Of a stretch of DNA of 64,000 nucleotides, positions 51,504 to 59,454 are shown in pieces; position 1 is the first letter of the stretch, and each line of letters opens with the position of its first letter. Under the pieces are notes generated by a model. The model did no database searches and was not told the DNA's origin. It was given only the letters and a program-made list of their open reading frames with translations. The translations under genes were made by a program, and so were the position numbers. The DNA lies in assembly GCA_963579025.1 (NCBI GenBank), contig CAUZFZ010000026.1:18127-82126 (forward strand), given 5' to 3'. Origin of the DNA: CAUZFZ01 sp963579025 (GTDB lineage: Bacteria; Planctomycetota; Planctomycetia; Planctomycetales; Planctomycetaceae).

Positions 51504-52139
51504 GTGAATCACACAAACGACAGCATCTCGATCTGGGCAGAAGTGGCTGCGATCGCAACGGGTCTTGGTCAGGGTGATCGGCGTGCGCTGACTCGCCTGT
51601 ATGACGTCTCCGCTCCCAGACTGCTGCGATTTGCCGAGTCGCTCACCCGCAATCGAGCCGACGCAGAAGACGCTTTGCAGTCCGGACTGGTCAAAATCGC
51701 CAGGAAACCCGAACGGCTGGCAGATGCCGATAAGCCGTGGGCCTATCTGGTTCGCGTCATTCGGAATGAGGCCCTGAAAATCGTTCAGCGACGCCGTAAC
51801 GGGATTTCGCTGGCCGGCATTCTCCAGGCGTGGCGGCCCCTGGAATGTCAGCTCGAACTCGCCGAAACTCGCGAACAGGTGCAGTTGGCGGTCCGACAGC
51901 TACCACCAGAACAGGCCGAAGTTGTTGTTCTGAAGATCTGGGAAGGGTTTACATTCGCGGAAATTGCAGAGCTGATTGGTGAGTCTCCCAACACCGCGGC
52001 GAGTCGATATCGATACGCCTTGGAAAAACTGTCTCGATCGTTGCAGCGGCTGGCCACGCCCGAGATTGCGGTGACACTGACCGGGATCGCCGAGTTCTCC
52101 ACAATGCAGACCTGCACTAAGGAGGTGGACCATGTCTGA
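51504..52139 (+). CDS. ECF-type RNA polymerase sigma factor
   Basis: A 211-residue sigma factor starting at GTG. Region 2 (about 28-95): ALTRLYDVSAPRLLRFAESL, DAEDALQSGLVKIA, PWAYLVRVIRNEAL. Region 4 (about 125-180): AVRQLPPEQAEVVVLKIWEGFTFAEIAELIGESPNTAASRYRYALEKL. It directs RNA polymerase to a small regulon. It overlaps by eight bases with the following gene, whose product has the layout of an anti-sigma factor. Confidence 0.93.
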   Translation: MNHTNDSISIWAEVAAIATGLGQGDRRALTRLYDVSAPRLLRFAESLTRNRADAEDALQSGLVKIARKPERLADADKPWAYLVRVIRNEALKIVQRRRNGISLAGILQAWRPLECQLELAETREQVQLAVRQLPPEQAEVVVLKIWEGFTFAEIAELIGESPNTAASRYRYALEKLSRSLQRLATPEIAVTLTGIAEFSTMQTCTKEVDHV

Positions 52140-52659
52140 CTTCCGACCGGACGTCCCGTTTGACGCGTTCCACGAATCCGACTCGTTCATGCTGCGGCCG
52201 TCAGACTGCGAATGGCCAACCGCCTGGGACATCGATTTTTGTGCCGACGCCCCTGTGTCGGCAGAAAGTGACCAGTCGGCAGAAGATGAGCTGTTACGTC
52301 TGGCGGACGACGTGCCCGTGCCGCGTGTCGGACTGCGCGATGAGTTTCTGCTGGAACTGACCCGCGTCGATCGGCGACGTAAACGACGTCGCCAGTTGCC
52401 CGTGGCCGTCGCGTTTGTGGCGGCGGCTTTGCTGGGGATATTTGGTCCGAGGCCTGATTCGTCGGACGCAGGAACTGCAGTCGCGAGAAACGAGTCGCCG
52501 CGAGCTGCGGTGCGATTTCTGGCACACGACTACGGTCCAGAGGAGCTGATTGCCGCCTGTCGCGAGGGCGACTCGTGGGCGCTGGTCGATGCTTACAGCA
52601 GTCAGCGCGACAGGCATCGAGCCCGCCTGCGGGGTGGGTCTGCGCCGTCAGCGGATTGA
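52132..52659 (+). CDS. Putative anti-sigma factor, single membrane span
   Basis: A 175-residue protein: acidic N-terminal half (about 1-80), a basic patch (RVDRRRKRRRQL) and one membrane span (PVAVAFVAAALLGIFG, about 85-102), then a short C-terminal domain (ESPRAAVRFLAHDYGPEELIAACREG). No zinc-binding anti-sigma motif is seen. Overlap with the sigma gene (ATGTCTGA) and the topology support an anti-sigma or sensor role. Family not recognised. Confidence 0.65.
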   Translation: MSDFRPDVPFDAFHESDSFMLRPSDCEWPTAWDIDFCADAPVSAESDQSAEDELLRLADDVPVPRVGLRDEFLLELTRVDRRRKRRRQLPVAVAFVAAALLGIFGPRPDSSDAGTAVARNESPRAAVRFLAHDYGPEELIAACREGDSWALVDAYSSQRDRHRARLRGGSAPSAD

Positions 52660-52661
52660 TC

Positions 52662-52684
52662 CCAGGCGGGACGAGTCCGCCTGG
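52662..52684. terminator. Hairpin between convergent genes
   Basis: CCAGGCGG (52662-52669) pairs with CCGCCTGG (52677-52684) across seven bases, between the convergent anti-sigma and pdxJ genes. No T run follows on either strand, so it is a candidate rather than a clear intrinsic terminator. Confidence 0.5.
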
Positions 52685-52688
52685 CGCA

Positions 52689-53405
52689 TTACCGACTGAT
52701 CAGCGTCTTCATCTCTCGGACAGCCGAATCCAGGCCGACCAGCACAGCGCGAGCGATGATGCTGTGACCGATGTTCAATTCCGACACGTGCGGTATCTCT
52801 GCGACCGGAACGACGTTGCGATACGTCAATCCGTGGCCCATGTGCAGTGTCAGTCCCTGCTCGACCACAAGTGCTCCCGCCGCCGTCAGTTTCACGAGTT
52901 CTGCCGCCTGGGCATCGGCTGAGGTCGCATCCGCATAGCAGCCTGTGTGCAGTTCAACCGCCGAGGCACCGACCTCGCGAGATGCAGCGATCTGATCGTC
53001 TTCAGGGTCGATGAACAGGCTGACTTCGATTCCCGCTGCCTGCAGACGCTGCGTGACCTCAACAATGCGGTCCCGCTGGCCGATGACGTCCAATCCGCCT
53101 TCCGTCGTCACTTCTTCGCGTTTTTCCGGGACAAGCGTGACCTGTTCCGGACGGGCGTCGATCGCGATGCCCACAATCTCCTCGGCAACCGCCATTTCAA
53201 GATTGAGCTTCACCTGCACGGTATCCCGAAGCACGCGAAGATCGCGATCCTGAATATGTCGACGGTCTTCGCGCAGGTGAATCGTAATTCCGTCGGCTCC
53301 GGCGAGTTCCGCCAGTGACGCTGCCCAGACGGGGTCCGGTTCAATCGTACGGCGGGCCTGGCGGATGGTGGCGACGTGGTCAATATTGACGCCGAGTTGC
53401 GGCAT
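52689..53405 (-). CDS. pdxJ: Pyridoxine 5'-phosphate synthase
   Basis: A 238-residue barrel enzyme of normal length. Signatures: LGVNIDHVATIRQARRT at the N terminus, GADGITIHLREDRRHIQD, KLNLEMA, VTLVPEKREEVTTEGGLD, VSLFIDPE, VELHTGCYA and GHGLTYRNV. It condenses 1-deoxyxylulose 5-phosphate with 3-amino-2-oxopropyl phosphate to pyridoxine phosphate in vitamin B6 synthesis. It is 74 bases downstream of pepP on the same strand. Confidence 0.96.
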   Translation of the reverse strand: MPQLGVNIDHVATIRQARRTIEPDPVWAASLAELAGADGITIHLREDRRHIQDRDLRVLRDTVQVKLNLEMAVAEEIVGIAIDARPEQVTLVPEKREEVTTEGGLDVIGQRDRIVEVTQRLQAAGIEVSLFIDPEDDQIAASREVGASAVELHTGCYADATSADAQAAELVKLTAAGALVVEQGLTLHMGHGLTYRNVVPVAEIPHVSELNIGHSIIARAVLVGLDSAVREMKTLISR

Positions 53406-53479
53406 GGCGGATTACCTGCAGGGGCTATCGCCCGGTCGAATTCAAATGGTTGATTACGTCTTCAAGTCGTGCGGCGTTT

Positions 53480-54553
53480 TCAGCACGGGATTTCAATCAG
53501 CTCTTTCGGAAACGACGTCAGGACTTCGCAGCCGCTGTCGGTGATCAGGATGTCGTCTTCGATCCGCATTCCTCCGAAACCTTCGATGTAAACGCCCGGT
53601 TCGATTGTCCACACCTGCCCCGCTTTGATCTCGAAATCGATGACGGGCGACAGCCGGCCGGTGTCGTGGACGAGTGCCCCGAGTCCGTGGCCAAGGCCAT
53701 GCCCGAAATACTGGCCCAGTTCTTTTTCGTCGAGAATCTGGCGTGCCAGCGCATCGACTTCAGTGCCTTTCGCTCCCGGCTTCATGGCTGCGATGCACGC
53801 GAGCTGCGCCTTGAGTAGATGCTCGTAAACCTCACGCTGCCGTTCGGACGCCTTGCCCACGACGACGGTTCGCGTGATGTCACTGTTGTAGCCGTCGATG
53901 CGGGCTCCCAGATCGAACGTGATGAAGTCGCCCAGCTCAATGCAGCGTTCGCCGGGACTTCCGTGCGGACGGGCGCTGTTCGGGCCGCTGGCAATGATCG
54001 GAGCGAACGCCAGCGTCGCTCCGTGCGGGCGAAGAAAGTCCTCGAGCGCCCACAGCAGTTCGCGTTCGGAAACGCCCGGCTTCACGCGAGCGAGCAGATG
54101 CTCGATGGACGCATCCGCCAGGCGGCAAACCGTGCGAAGCTTTTCGACTTCCTGCGGCGACTTGATCATCCGCAGGTCGTCAATCGGGTCATCGACAGGC
54201 ACCAGTTCGACATCGGTCATCTGTTTCGACCACTTCGCAAGCAGACCCACCGTCACGCTGTTGTGATCGTAGGCCAGCTTCTGCAGTCCGAGTTTCTCGA
54301 CGTGCTCTTTGAGAAATTCCTCGGCTTTGGTCGGATTTCGGAACGAATCCGTCGGCAGGTCCGTGCATTGTTCGCGGGCCTGCAGCGTGTAGCGGCTGTC
54401 TGTCAGAAAGACGCCGCCAGTCGCAGTGACGATCGCCATGCCGAATGATCCTGTAAATCCCGTCAGCCAGTAGATCGCGGGCATGCCGCTGATCACGACC
54501 GCCGGAAGGTCTTTTTCTGCCAGGGCTGCACGCAATCGCTCGACGTTTGTCAT
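53480..54553 (-). CDS. pepP: Xaa-Pro aminopeptidase (M24 family)
   Basis: A 357-residue protease with an N-terminal creatinase-like domain (about 1-125: AIYWLTGFTGSFG, FLTDSRYTLQA) and a pita-bread M24 catalytic domain. The five metal ligands are visible: Asp in FDLGARIDGYNSDITRTV (two), His in FGHGLGHGLG, and two Glu in WTIEPGVYIEG and MRIEDDIL. It removes N-terminal residues before proline. The start at 54553 is used; upstream Met codons read through non-conserved sequence. Confidence 0.93.
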   Translation of the reverse strand: MTNVERLRAALAEKDLPAVVISGMPAIYWLTGFTGSFGMAIVTATGGVFLTDSRYTLQAREQCTDLPTDSFRNPTKAEEFLKEHVEKLGLQKLAYDHNSVTVGLLAKWSKQMTDVELVPVDDPIDDLRMIKSPQEVEKLRTVCRLADASIEHLLARVKPGVSERELLWALEDFLRPHGATLAFAPIIASGPNSARPHGSPGERCIELGDFITFDLGARIDGYNSDITRTVVVGKASERQREVYEHLLKAQLACIAAMKPGAKGTEVDALARQILDEKELGQYFGHGLGHGLGALVHDTGRLSPVIDFEIKAGQVWTIEPGVYIEGFGGMRIEDDILITDSGCEVLTSFPKELIEIPC

Positions 54554-54669
54554 CGGTAAAGGCCTTGGGATTCTGGTTCGTGTCCTCTTAAGGAGCACTA
54601 AGTTAGGATGCATGCCCGTTTCAGGAAACTCGCCCGCCACTTGCCAATGCAAACTTAGGACACGTAACT

Positions 54670-55518
54670 GTGAATCGACCGGCTCATACTCATGGTGCTC
54701 AGGACCTTCCCGAACCGACCAACCGTATGTCTGAGGGCTGGCATTGCCTGCACCTGTACTACCAGATCGATCAGTCCGCTTTAAATCAGGTCCACGAACA
54801 TCAGTTGGCCGAGGGGCGAGAACAGTTGATCGAAATCCTGAATCCTGAACGAGATGGCGCCCCGGCCCGTCTGCAAACCTCGGTCGTGTCTGGCGGACGC
54901 GCCGACCTGGGCCTGATGATCATGGACGCGGACCCGCTGGTGATCGACAGCGTGTCACAGGCCATTCGAGCCAGCCGCCTGGGCCCGGCATTCAAACCCA
55001 CCTATTCCTTCGTCTCGATCAGCGAAGTCTCGGAATACGTGCCCACCCTTGAGCAGTACGCGGAACGACTGAAACGGGAGGGCTCTGATCCGTCGGACCC
55101 GTCGTTCGAGGCGAAGCTCAACGCCTACGGGCAACGGCTTCCGATGATGAACAAGCAGCGGCTGTACCCGGATTTTCCGGCGTTTCCGATGACCTGCTTC
55201 TATCCCATGAACAAGATCCGACATCCCCAGGCCAACTGGTTCATGGAACCGTTCAGCAGCCGCTCTGCCCTGATGGCCGAACACGCAACCAGTGGGATCA
55301 AATTTGCAGGCCGTGTCAGTCAACTGATTACGGCTTCGACTGGCTTCGATGATTGGGAATGGGGCGTGACACTATGGAGTCGGGCCCCTGAACACCTGAA
55401 AGAGATTGTCTACACAATGAGATTCGACGAAGCGTCCGCCCGTTACGCGGAATTCGGAGAGTTCTACGTGGGCTATATCCTTTCGCCGTCTGACGCACTT
55501 GCTCATATGCGCGTCTGA
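54670..55518 (+). CDS. hemQ: HemQ (coproheme decarboxylase, chlorite dismutase family)
   Basis: A 282-residue protein. Markers: WHCLHLYYQID at the N terminus, DLGLMIMDADPLVIDSV, SFVSISEVSEY, YPMNKIRHPQANWFMEPF, VSQLITASTGFDDWEWGVTLW and IVYTMRFDEASARYAEFG. It decarboxylates coproheme III to heme b, the last step of the coproporphyrin-dependent heme pathway, consistent with a planctomycete. The GTG start is tentative; an internal ATG at 54727 is also possible. The Arg needed for chlorite breakdown in true dismutases is not expected here. Confidence 0.9.
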   Translation: MNRPAHTHGAQDLPEPTNRMSEGWHCLHLYYQIDQSALNQVHEHQLAEGREQLIEILNPERDGAPARLQTSVVSGGRADLGLMIMDADPLVIDSVSQAIRASRLGPAFKPTYSFVSISEVSEYVPTLEQYAERLKREGSDPSDPSFEAKLNAYGQRLPMMNKQRLYPDFPAFPMTCFYPMNKIRHPQANWFMEPFSSRSALMAEHATSGIKFAGRVSQLITASTGFDDWEWGVTLWSRAPEHLKEIVYTMRFDEASARYAEFGEFYVGYILSPSDALAHMRV

Positions 55519-55587
55519 GGTCAATGTCAACGAGAATGAGGACCCATTTGCTGCGGCAATCCGCCTTGTTCTCCATGCGACCTGGCA

Positions 55588-55713
55588 CTACACATCCCCA
55601 CATGTGTAGGAGGTGATGCACGTGCAGTAGGTCTGGCATGTGCAACCGTGGAACTCGTGGGACCCATTGCGGGCCGGGACCATCACATTGGAGACATCAG
55701 ACGATGAGTGCAT
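55588..55713 (-). CDS. Possible Cys/Thr-rich small peptide
   Basis: A minus-strand frame of up to 41 codons (from ATG 55713) ends in GCTCQTYCTCITSYTCGDV, with six Cys and six Thr/Ser in the last 18 residues. It overlaps the first codons of the response regulator on the other strand. The composition resembles modified-peptide cores, but no maturation enzyme is nearby and no ribosome-binding site is obvious. On the plus strand the same DNA forms hairpins (CTACACAT..ATGTGTAG at 55590-55611 and the palindrome TGCACGTGCA), so the frame may be accidental. Confidence 0.25.
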   Translation of the reverse strand: MHSSSDVSNVMVPARNGSHEFHGCTCQTYCTCITSYTCGDV

Positions 55714-56417
55714 TGGATCAGACGGCTCAACCGCCACAGACTGACGCCCTGGAGACGTCAGGCGCGCGGCCAATTCGAGTCGTCCTGGCGGATGACCACA
55801 TGATGGTGGTCGAATCCTTCTCCCTGCTGCTCAATCTTGAGCGTGGATGCGAAGTCGTCGGCACGGCGAACACGGCCGAACGCGGAGTTGAACTGGTAAA
55901 ATCGCTGCAGCCGGACATCGCTGTTTTCGACATCGATTTCCCGGGACGCGATTCGTTCGATGTGGTCCCGGACCTCATTCGATCGTGTCCGAAAACCAGA
56001 ATCATGTTCCTGACTGGCCATATTTCGGACGTGTTCGTTCACCAGGCGGTCAGCATGGGAGCCAGCGGCTATCTACTGAAGGGTGAACCCGCGCTTGCCG
56101 TTGTCAGTGCGATCAAAAAGGTTCACTCCGGTGATTACGCATTCTCTGAACCGGTTCGCAACCGGCTGGTCCGAGATTCGCAGACCGGACGTTACTCGGT
56201 GTGTACGGAAAGCGTTCTTTGCGGACTCACATTGCAGCAACTGTCGATCCTTCGGCATCTGGCTCGAGGTGAGAGCGTGAAATCGATCGCCCATCAGTTC
56301 GGTCGTTCCGAGAAGTCGATCGATTCGCACAAATACCGGATCATGCACAAGCTGGGCATTCACGATCGCGTTGAGCTGGCAAGGTATGCCATCCGCGAGG
56401 GCCTGGCTCTGGTGTGA
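55704..56417 (+). CDS. NarL/FixJ-type response regulator
   Basis: A 237-residue two-domain regulator. A receiver domain (about 22-140) has acidic pocket D30-D31, phosphoacceptor D76 in AVFDIDFPG, T104 and K126. A LuxR-type helix-turn-helix lies at about 175-237 (LTLQQLSILRHLARGESVKSIAHQFGRSEKSIDSHKYRIM). No histidine kinase is encoded beside it. It overlaps the next gene by GTGA, so the TolB-like proteins may be its targets or output partners. Confidence 0.93.
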   Translation: MSALDQTAQPPQTDALETSGARPIRVVLADDHMMVVESFSLLLNLERGCEVVGTANTAERGVELVKSLQPDIAVFDIDFPGRDSFDVVPDLIRSCPKTRIMFLTGHISDVFVHQAVSMGASGYLLKGEPALAVVSAIKKVHSGDYAFSEPVRNRLVRDSQTGRYSVCTESVLCGLTLQQLSILRHLARGESVKSIAHQFGRSEKSIDSHKYRIMHKLGIHDRVELARYAIREGLALV

Positions 56418-57634
56418 AGAGACGCCCAGAAATCCAGCTCACTCACGCGCCTTTGCGCACTGCCGGCATGCCGTCAACAAACCGCGCATTGGTCCGACGC
56501 AATTCGGCCACCGCGGCAGCTCGTAGTCGCTTCAGCGTCGCTCCGTGCTCGGACTTGACGGCCAGGTTATCCAGTTCGTCGGGACCGGCCGTCAACCTTG
56601 CTCTCTCGGTCCTGCTGGTGACGCTGGCCAGTATCACCATAATTGCACACGGCCCTGTTCTTGCCGAAGCGCATCCAAATGAGGCGACGAGTGAACTGGC
56701 CAGCGAAGTCCGTTCGAAGGGCTGGATTGTCTACAGTGCTCGAACCAGGAGCGGCGACTGGGACCTGTTTCTGATGCGACCGGACGGATCCCAACGACGA
56801 AACATCACCAGCACGCCCGACGCCAACGAAGCTGCGGCTCGGTTTTCGCACGATGGGCGCAGGCTTCTGTTTCGTCGGTTGCCACGAAACTCGACCATCG
56901 ATCATTGTTTCCACGGTCGGCAGGGAAGCCTGGTGCTGGCGAACTCCGACGGTTCCAGTCCGACTGTGTTTGGCAGCGCGGGACAGTATCCGTGGGCCTC
57001 GTGGGGGCCAGACGGAAAACAGCTCGCCTGTTTGACGGTGAAAGGAATCGAAGTCGTCGACATTGCCACGAAGAAAGTCGTCCGAAGAGTCCCTCGGAAG
57101 GGGATCTTCCAACGATTCTTCTGGTCAACCGATGGCAAGTGGTTTGTGGGTACTGCCAATGGCTTTGGTGACAAGTGGACGGTCGTCCGAATGAATGCGG
57201 CTACTGGCGAAGTTAACAAGATTCACCAGAGCCACTGTTGCACGCCGTCGTGGTTTTCAGATTCCAACCGAGTTATCTATTCGTATCGAGCGAAGACACC
57301 GGGTCGTTACGGGGAAACAGAACTCTGGATGGCCAGCGGCGACGGCACCAATCGGCAATTGATCTACGGCTCCGACGATCGGCATATGTACTACGGAACA
57401 GTTTCGCCCGACCTGAAATATGTCGTCTTCACGGATTCTCCCAGGGATGGAGCTGGCACGGACAAGAATGGATCGCCTCTGGTTGTCATGCGTCTGAGTG
57501 ACGCTCCCACCATCGCTGGCAAAAGCCCTGCCTTACGTAAGAGATCACCTCGCGATCAGGCAGGCCCCGTGCTGAGACTTTCTGCCGGCTGGAACCCTCA
57601 CTGGACGTTTGCCAGTGTCGGCGATCGACCGTGA
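56414..57634 (+). CDS. Exported TolB-like beta-propeller protein
   Basis: A 406-residue protein with an N-terminal membrane or signal segment (NLALSVLLVTLASITIIAHG, about 60-80) and a TolB/PD40-type propeller (GWIVYSARTRSGDWDLFLMRPDG, ARFSHDGRRLLFRRL, WASWGPDGKQLACLT, TVSPDLKYVVFTD). A conserved HCCTPSWF loop is near residue 275. The GTG start overlaps the response regulator stop; a later ATG at 56468 is an alternative. It is a paralogue of the next gene. The propeller probably binds proteins or glycans in the periplasm. Confidence 0.8.
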   Translation: MKRRPEIQLTHAPLRTAGMPSTNRALVRRNSATAAARSRFSVAPCSDLTARLSSSSGPAVNLALSVLLVTLASITIIAHGPVLAEAHPNEATSELASEVRSKGWIVYSARTRSGDWDLFLMRPDGSQRRNITSTPDANEAAARFSHDGRRLLFRRLPRNSTIDHCFHGRQGSLVLANSDGSSPTVFGSAGQYPWASWGPDGKQLACLTVKGIEVVDIATKKVVRRVPRKGIFQRFFWSTDGKWFVGTANGFGDKWTVVRMNAATGEVNKIHQSHCCTPSWFSDSNRVIYSYRAKTPGRYGETELWMASGDGTNRQLIYGSDDRHMYYGTVSPDLKYVVFTDSPRDGAGTDKNGSPLVVMRLSDAPTIAGKSPALRKRSPRDQAGPVLRLSAGWNPHWTFASVGDRP

Positions 57635-57760
57635 ATGTGAATTGACGCCGAGGCATTGGCAGCGCTGCAGTACGAGTTGGACATCGTCGTTGACTCCCAA
57701 TATGTTGCGCGTGGGAGTACACGCTGTAATTCCAGGCCTCGCGTACGGAGTCGATGGACA

Positions 57761-58807
57761 ATGTCGAGTCAACGTCTCTGCGTGTGCGTATTGACAGCGG
57801 TCCTGATTGTGGCCTCGGCGTTTACGGCCGTCGCTCGTGCGGTCGACCAGGATTCACGTCGGACGACGCTTGCCAAAGAAGTGCGCGACAAGGGATGGAT
57901 CATCTTCAGTGCGAAGACCAGCAAAGGCGACTGGGATCTGTTCGTGATGCGCCCGGATGGTTCGCGGATTCGAAACATCACCAACACGTCAGAATGGAGT
58001 GAGGCGGCACCTCGCTTCTCGCCAGATGCGAAAAACATCCTCTACCGACGTCTCGAAAAAGGTCGAACGATCAGCCACGATCGTTGGGGGTTTCAGGGAC
58101 AGTTGATGATTGCCGATTCAGATGGCAGTCACCCCGTTGAATTTGGCAAACCCGGTGAATTCACCTGGGCGGCGTGGAGCGGGGACGGTCAGGAGCTTTC
58201 GTGCCTGTCGTTGCGCGGGATCGAGATTGTCGACCGAGTGACGAAGCAGGTCGTTCGCAAGCTACCGCGAGAAGGAGTATTTCAGCAGTTGTTCGGGTCG
58301 CCGGATGGCAAGTGGTTTTGCGGCACGGCCAATGTCGGTGGTGAGAAATGGACCATTGTGCGGATCGATGCGACGAGCGGAAAAATGAATGTGGTCAGCA
58401 AGTACCAGAACTGCACTCCCGATTGGTTTCCCGATTCCAAACGCATGATTTTCTCAAACCGACCGGCCGGCCAGGGTGGGTATGGCTGGACACAACTCTG
58501 GATGGCCGACGCGGCAGGAACGAATCGTGAGCTGATCTACGGCGAAGACGGACGGCATATCTACGGTGGCGCGCTATCACCGGACGGTAAATATGTGTTG
58601 TTCACCCGCTGTCCCCAGGACGGTGGCGGATCGGAACGCGGCGGCGCGCCGGGCGGGTTGATGCGCCTGAGTGACGCTCCGACAATTGCTGGAGAAAGCA
58701 AAACGCTGCGCAGGATGCATCCCGATGCGAAAGACGGCCCCGTCCTGACTCTGCCCGACTGCTGGGAGCCCCATTGGACCTTCGCCGACATCGGAGTCGT
58801 GAATTGA
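57761..58807 (+). CDS. Exported TolB-like beta-propeller protein (paralogue)
   Basis: A 348-residue protein with a signal peptide (VCVLTAVLIVASAFTAVARA) and a propeller closely matching the preceding gene: GWIIFSAKTSKGDWDLFVMRPDG, PRFSPDAKNILYRRL, WAAWSGDGQELSCLS, QNCTPDWFPDSKRM, RLSDAPTIAGESKTLRR, HWTFADIG. The two are a tandem duplication with clear divergence. The ATG at 57761 was chosen for its signal peptide. The stop overlaps the next gene's TTG. Confidence 0.82.
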   Translation: MSSQRLCVCVLTAVLIVASAFTAVARAVDQDSRRTTLAKEVRDKGWIIFSAKTSKGDWDLFVMRPDGSRIRNITNTSEWSEAAPRFSPDAKNILYRRLEKGRTISHDRWGFQGQLMIADSDGSHPVEFGKPGEFTWAAWSGDGQELSCLSLRGIEIVDRVTKQVVRKLPREGVFQQLFGSPDGKWFCGTANVGGEKWTIVRIDATSGKMNVVSKYQNCTPDWFPDSKRMIFSNRPAGQGGYGWTQLWMADAAGTNRELIYGEDGRHIYGGALSPDGKYVLFTRCPQDGGGSERGGAPGGLMRLSDAPTIAGESKTLRRMHPDAKDGPVLTLPDCWEPHWTFADIGVVN

Positions 58808-59379
58808 CCGAATCTCCGTCGTCACACCCGGATTCCAATTCGGGCGGTGCACACGATATCAATGTTCGATCGACACAAGCGGCGGATGGTAATGACAGAC
58901 TTCGTGCGGCGGTGGTCATCGTCGCCATGCTGATCGCTTCCGCGGTCGCTGTTGTCTTCATGATGAATCGGCGCGACGGAGTGAGCGATCCTGGCATTGA
59001 CGAAATCGTCACGACGGTCGGAAGCGTCGAGGTGACCGGGCGACTGATTGAAATTCGCGGTGAGTTTCTCCCGAATGACAATCTGTACAACTATGCCTTC
59101 GTCATGAAATACGAAGTGCTCGAAGTTCATCGCGGTGAGTTGGACGCAAGCGAAATCGCCGTAGCGCACTACAACCCGTTGAAACCACGTCCCACAGTGG
59201 CCGACGAGTTCTATCCAGACGTTGGCGGCAAGCTGAAGGCGTTCCGGGATGGCGATACACATCGTATGGCTCTGGAAGTGCCGCTCGACGATTACTACAT
59301 CGGCGGCATCATCGACCGATATTTCCAGGAGCAGAAGGGCCCGATCTATTGGGGCCTGTGGACGAACCAGGTGAAGTGA
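58804..59379 (+). CDS. Single-span membrane protein of unknown function
   Basis: A 191-residue protein starting at TTG within the TTGA overlap with the propeller stop. An N-terminal polar segment is followed by one span (LRAAVVIVAMLIASAVAVVF) and an exported domain (VEVTGRLIEIRGEFLPNDNLYNYAFVMKYEVLEVHRG) with repeated Tyr, then a C terminus DYYIGGIIDRYFQEQKGPIYWGLW. No family recognised. Its coupling to the propeller and its position before the MBOAT gene suggest part of one envelope unit. Confidence 0.7.
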   Translation: MTESPSSHPDSNSGGAHDINVRSTQAADGNDRLRAAVVIVAMLIASAVAVVFMMNRRDGVSDPGIDEIVTTVGSVEVTGRLIEIRGEFLPNDNLYNYAFVMKYEVLEVHRGELDASEIAVAHYNPLKPRPTVADEFYPDVGGKLKAFRDGDTHRMALEVPLDDYYIGGIIDRYFQEQKGPIYWGLWTNQVK

Positions 59380-59454
59380 CGGAATCAAGGAAACGAACCA
59401 GGCCGGATCAGTCGTTCGCTTTGGCTCCCAGTCTCCCCTCTCCCCACCAAAGCA

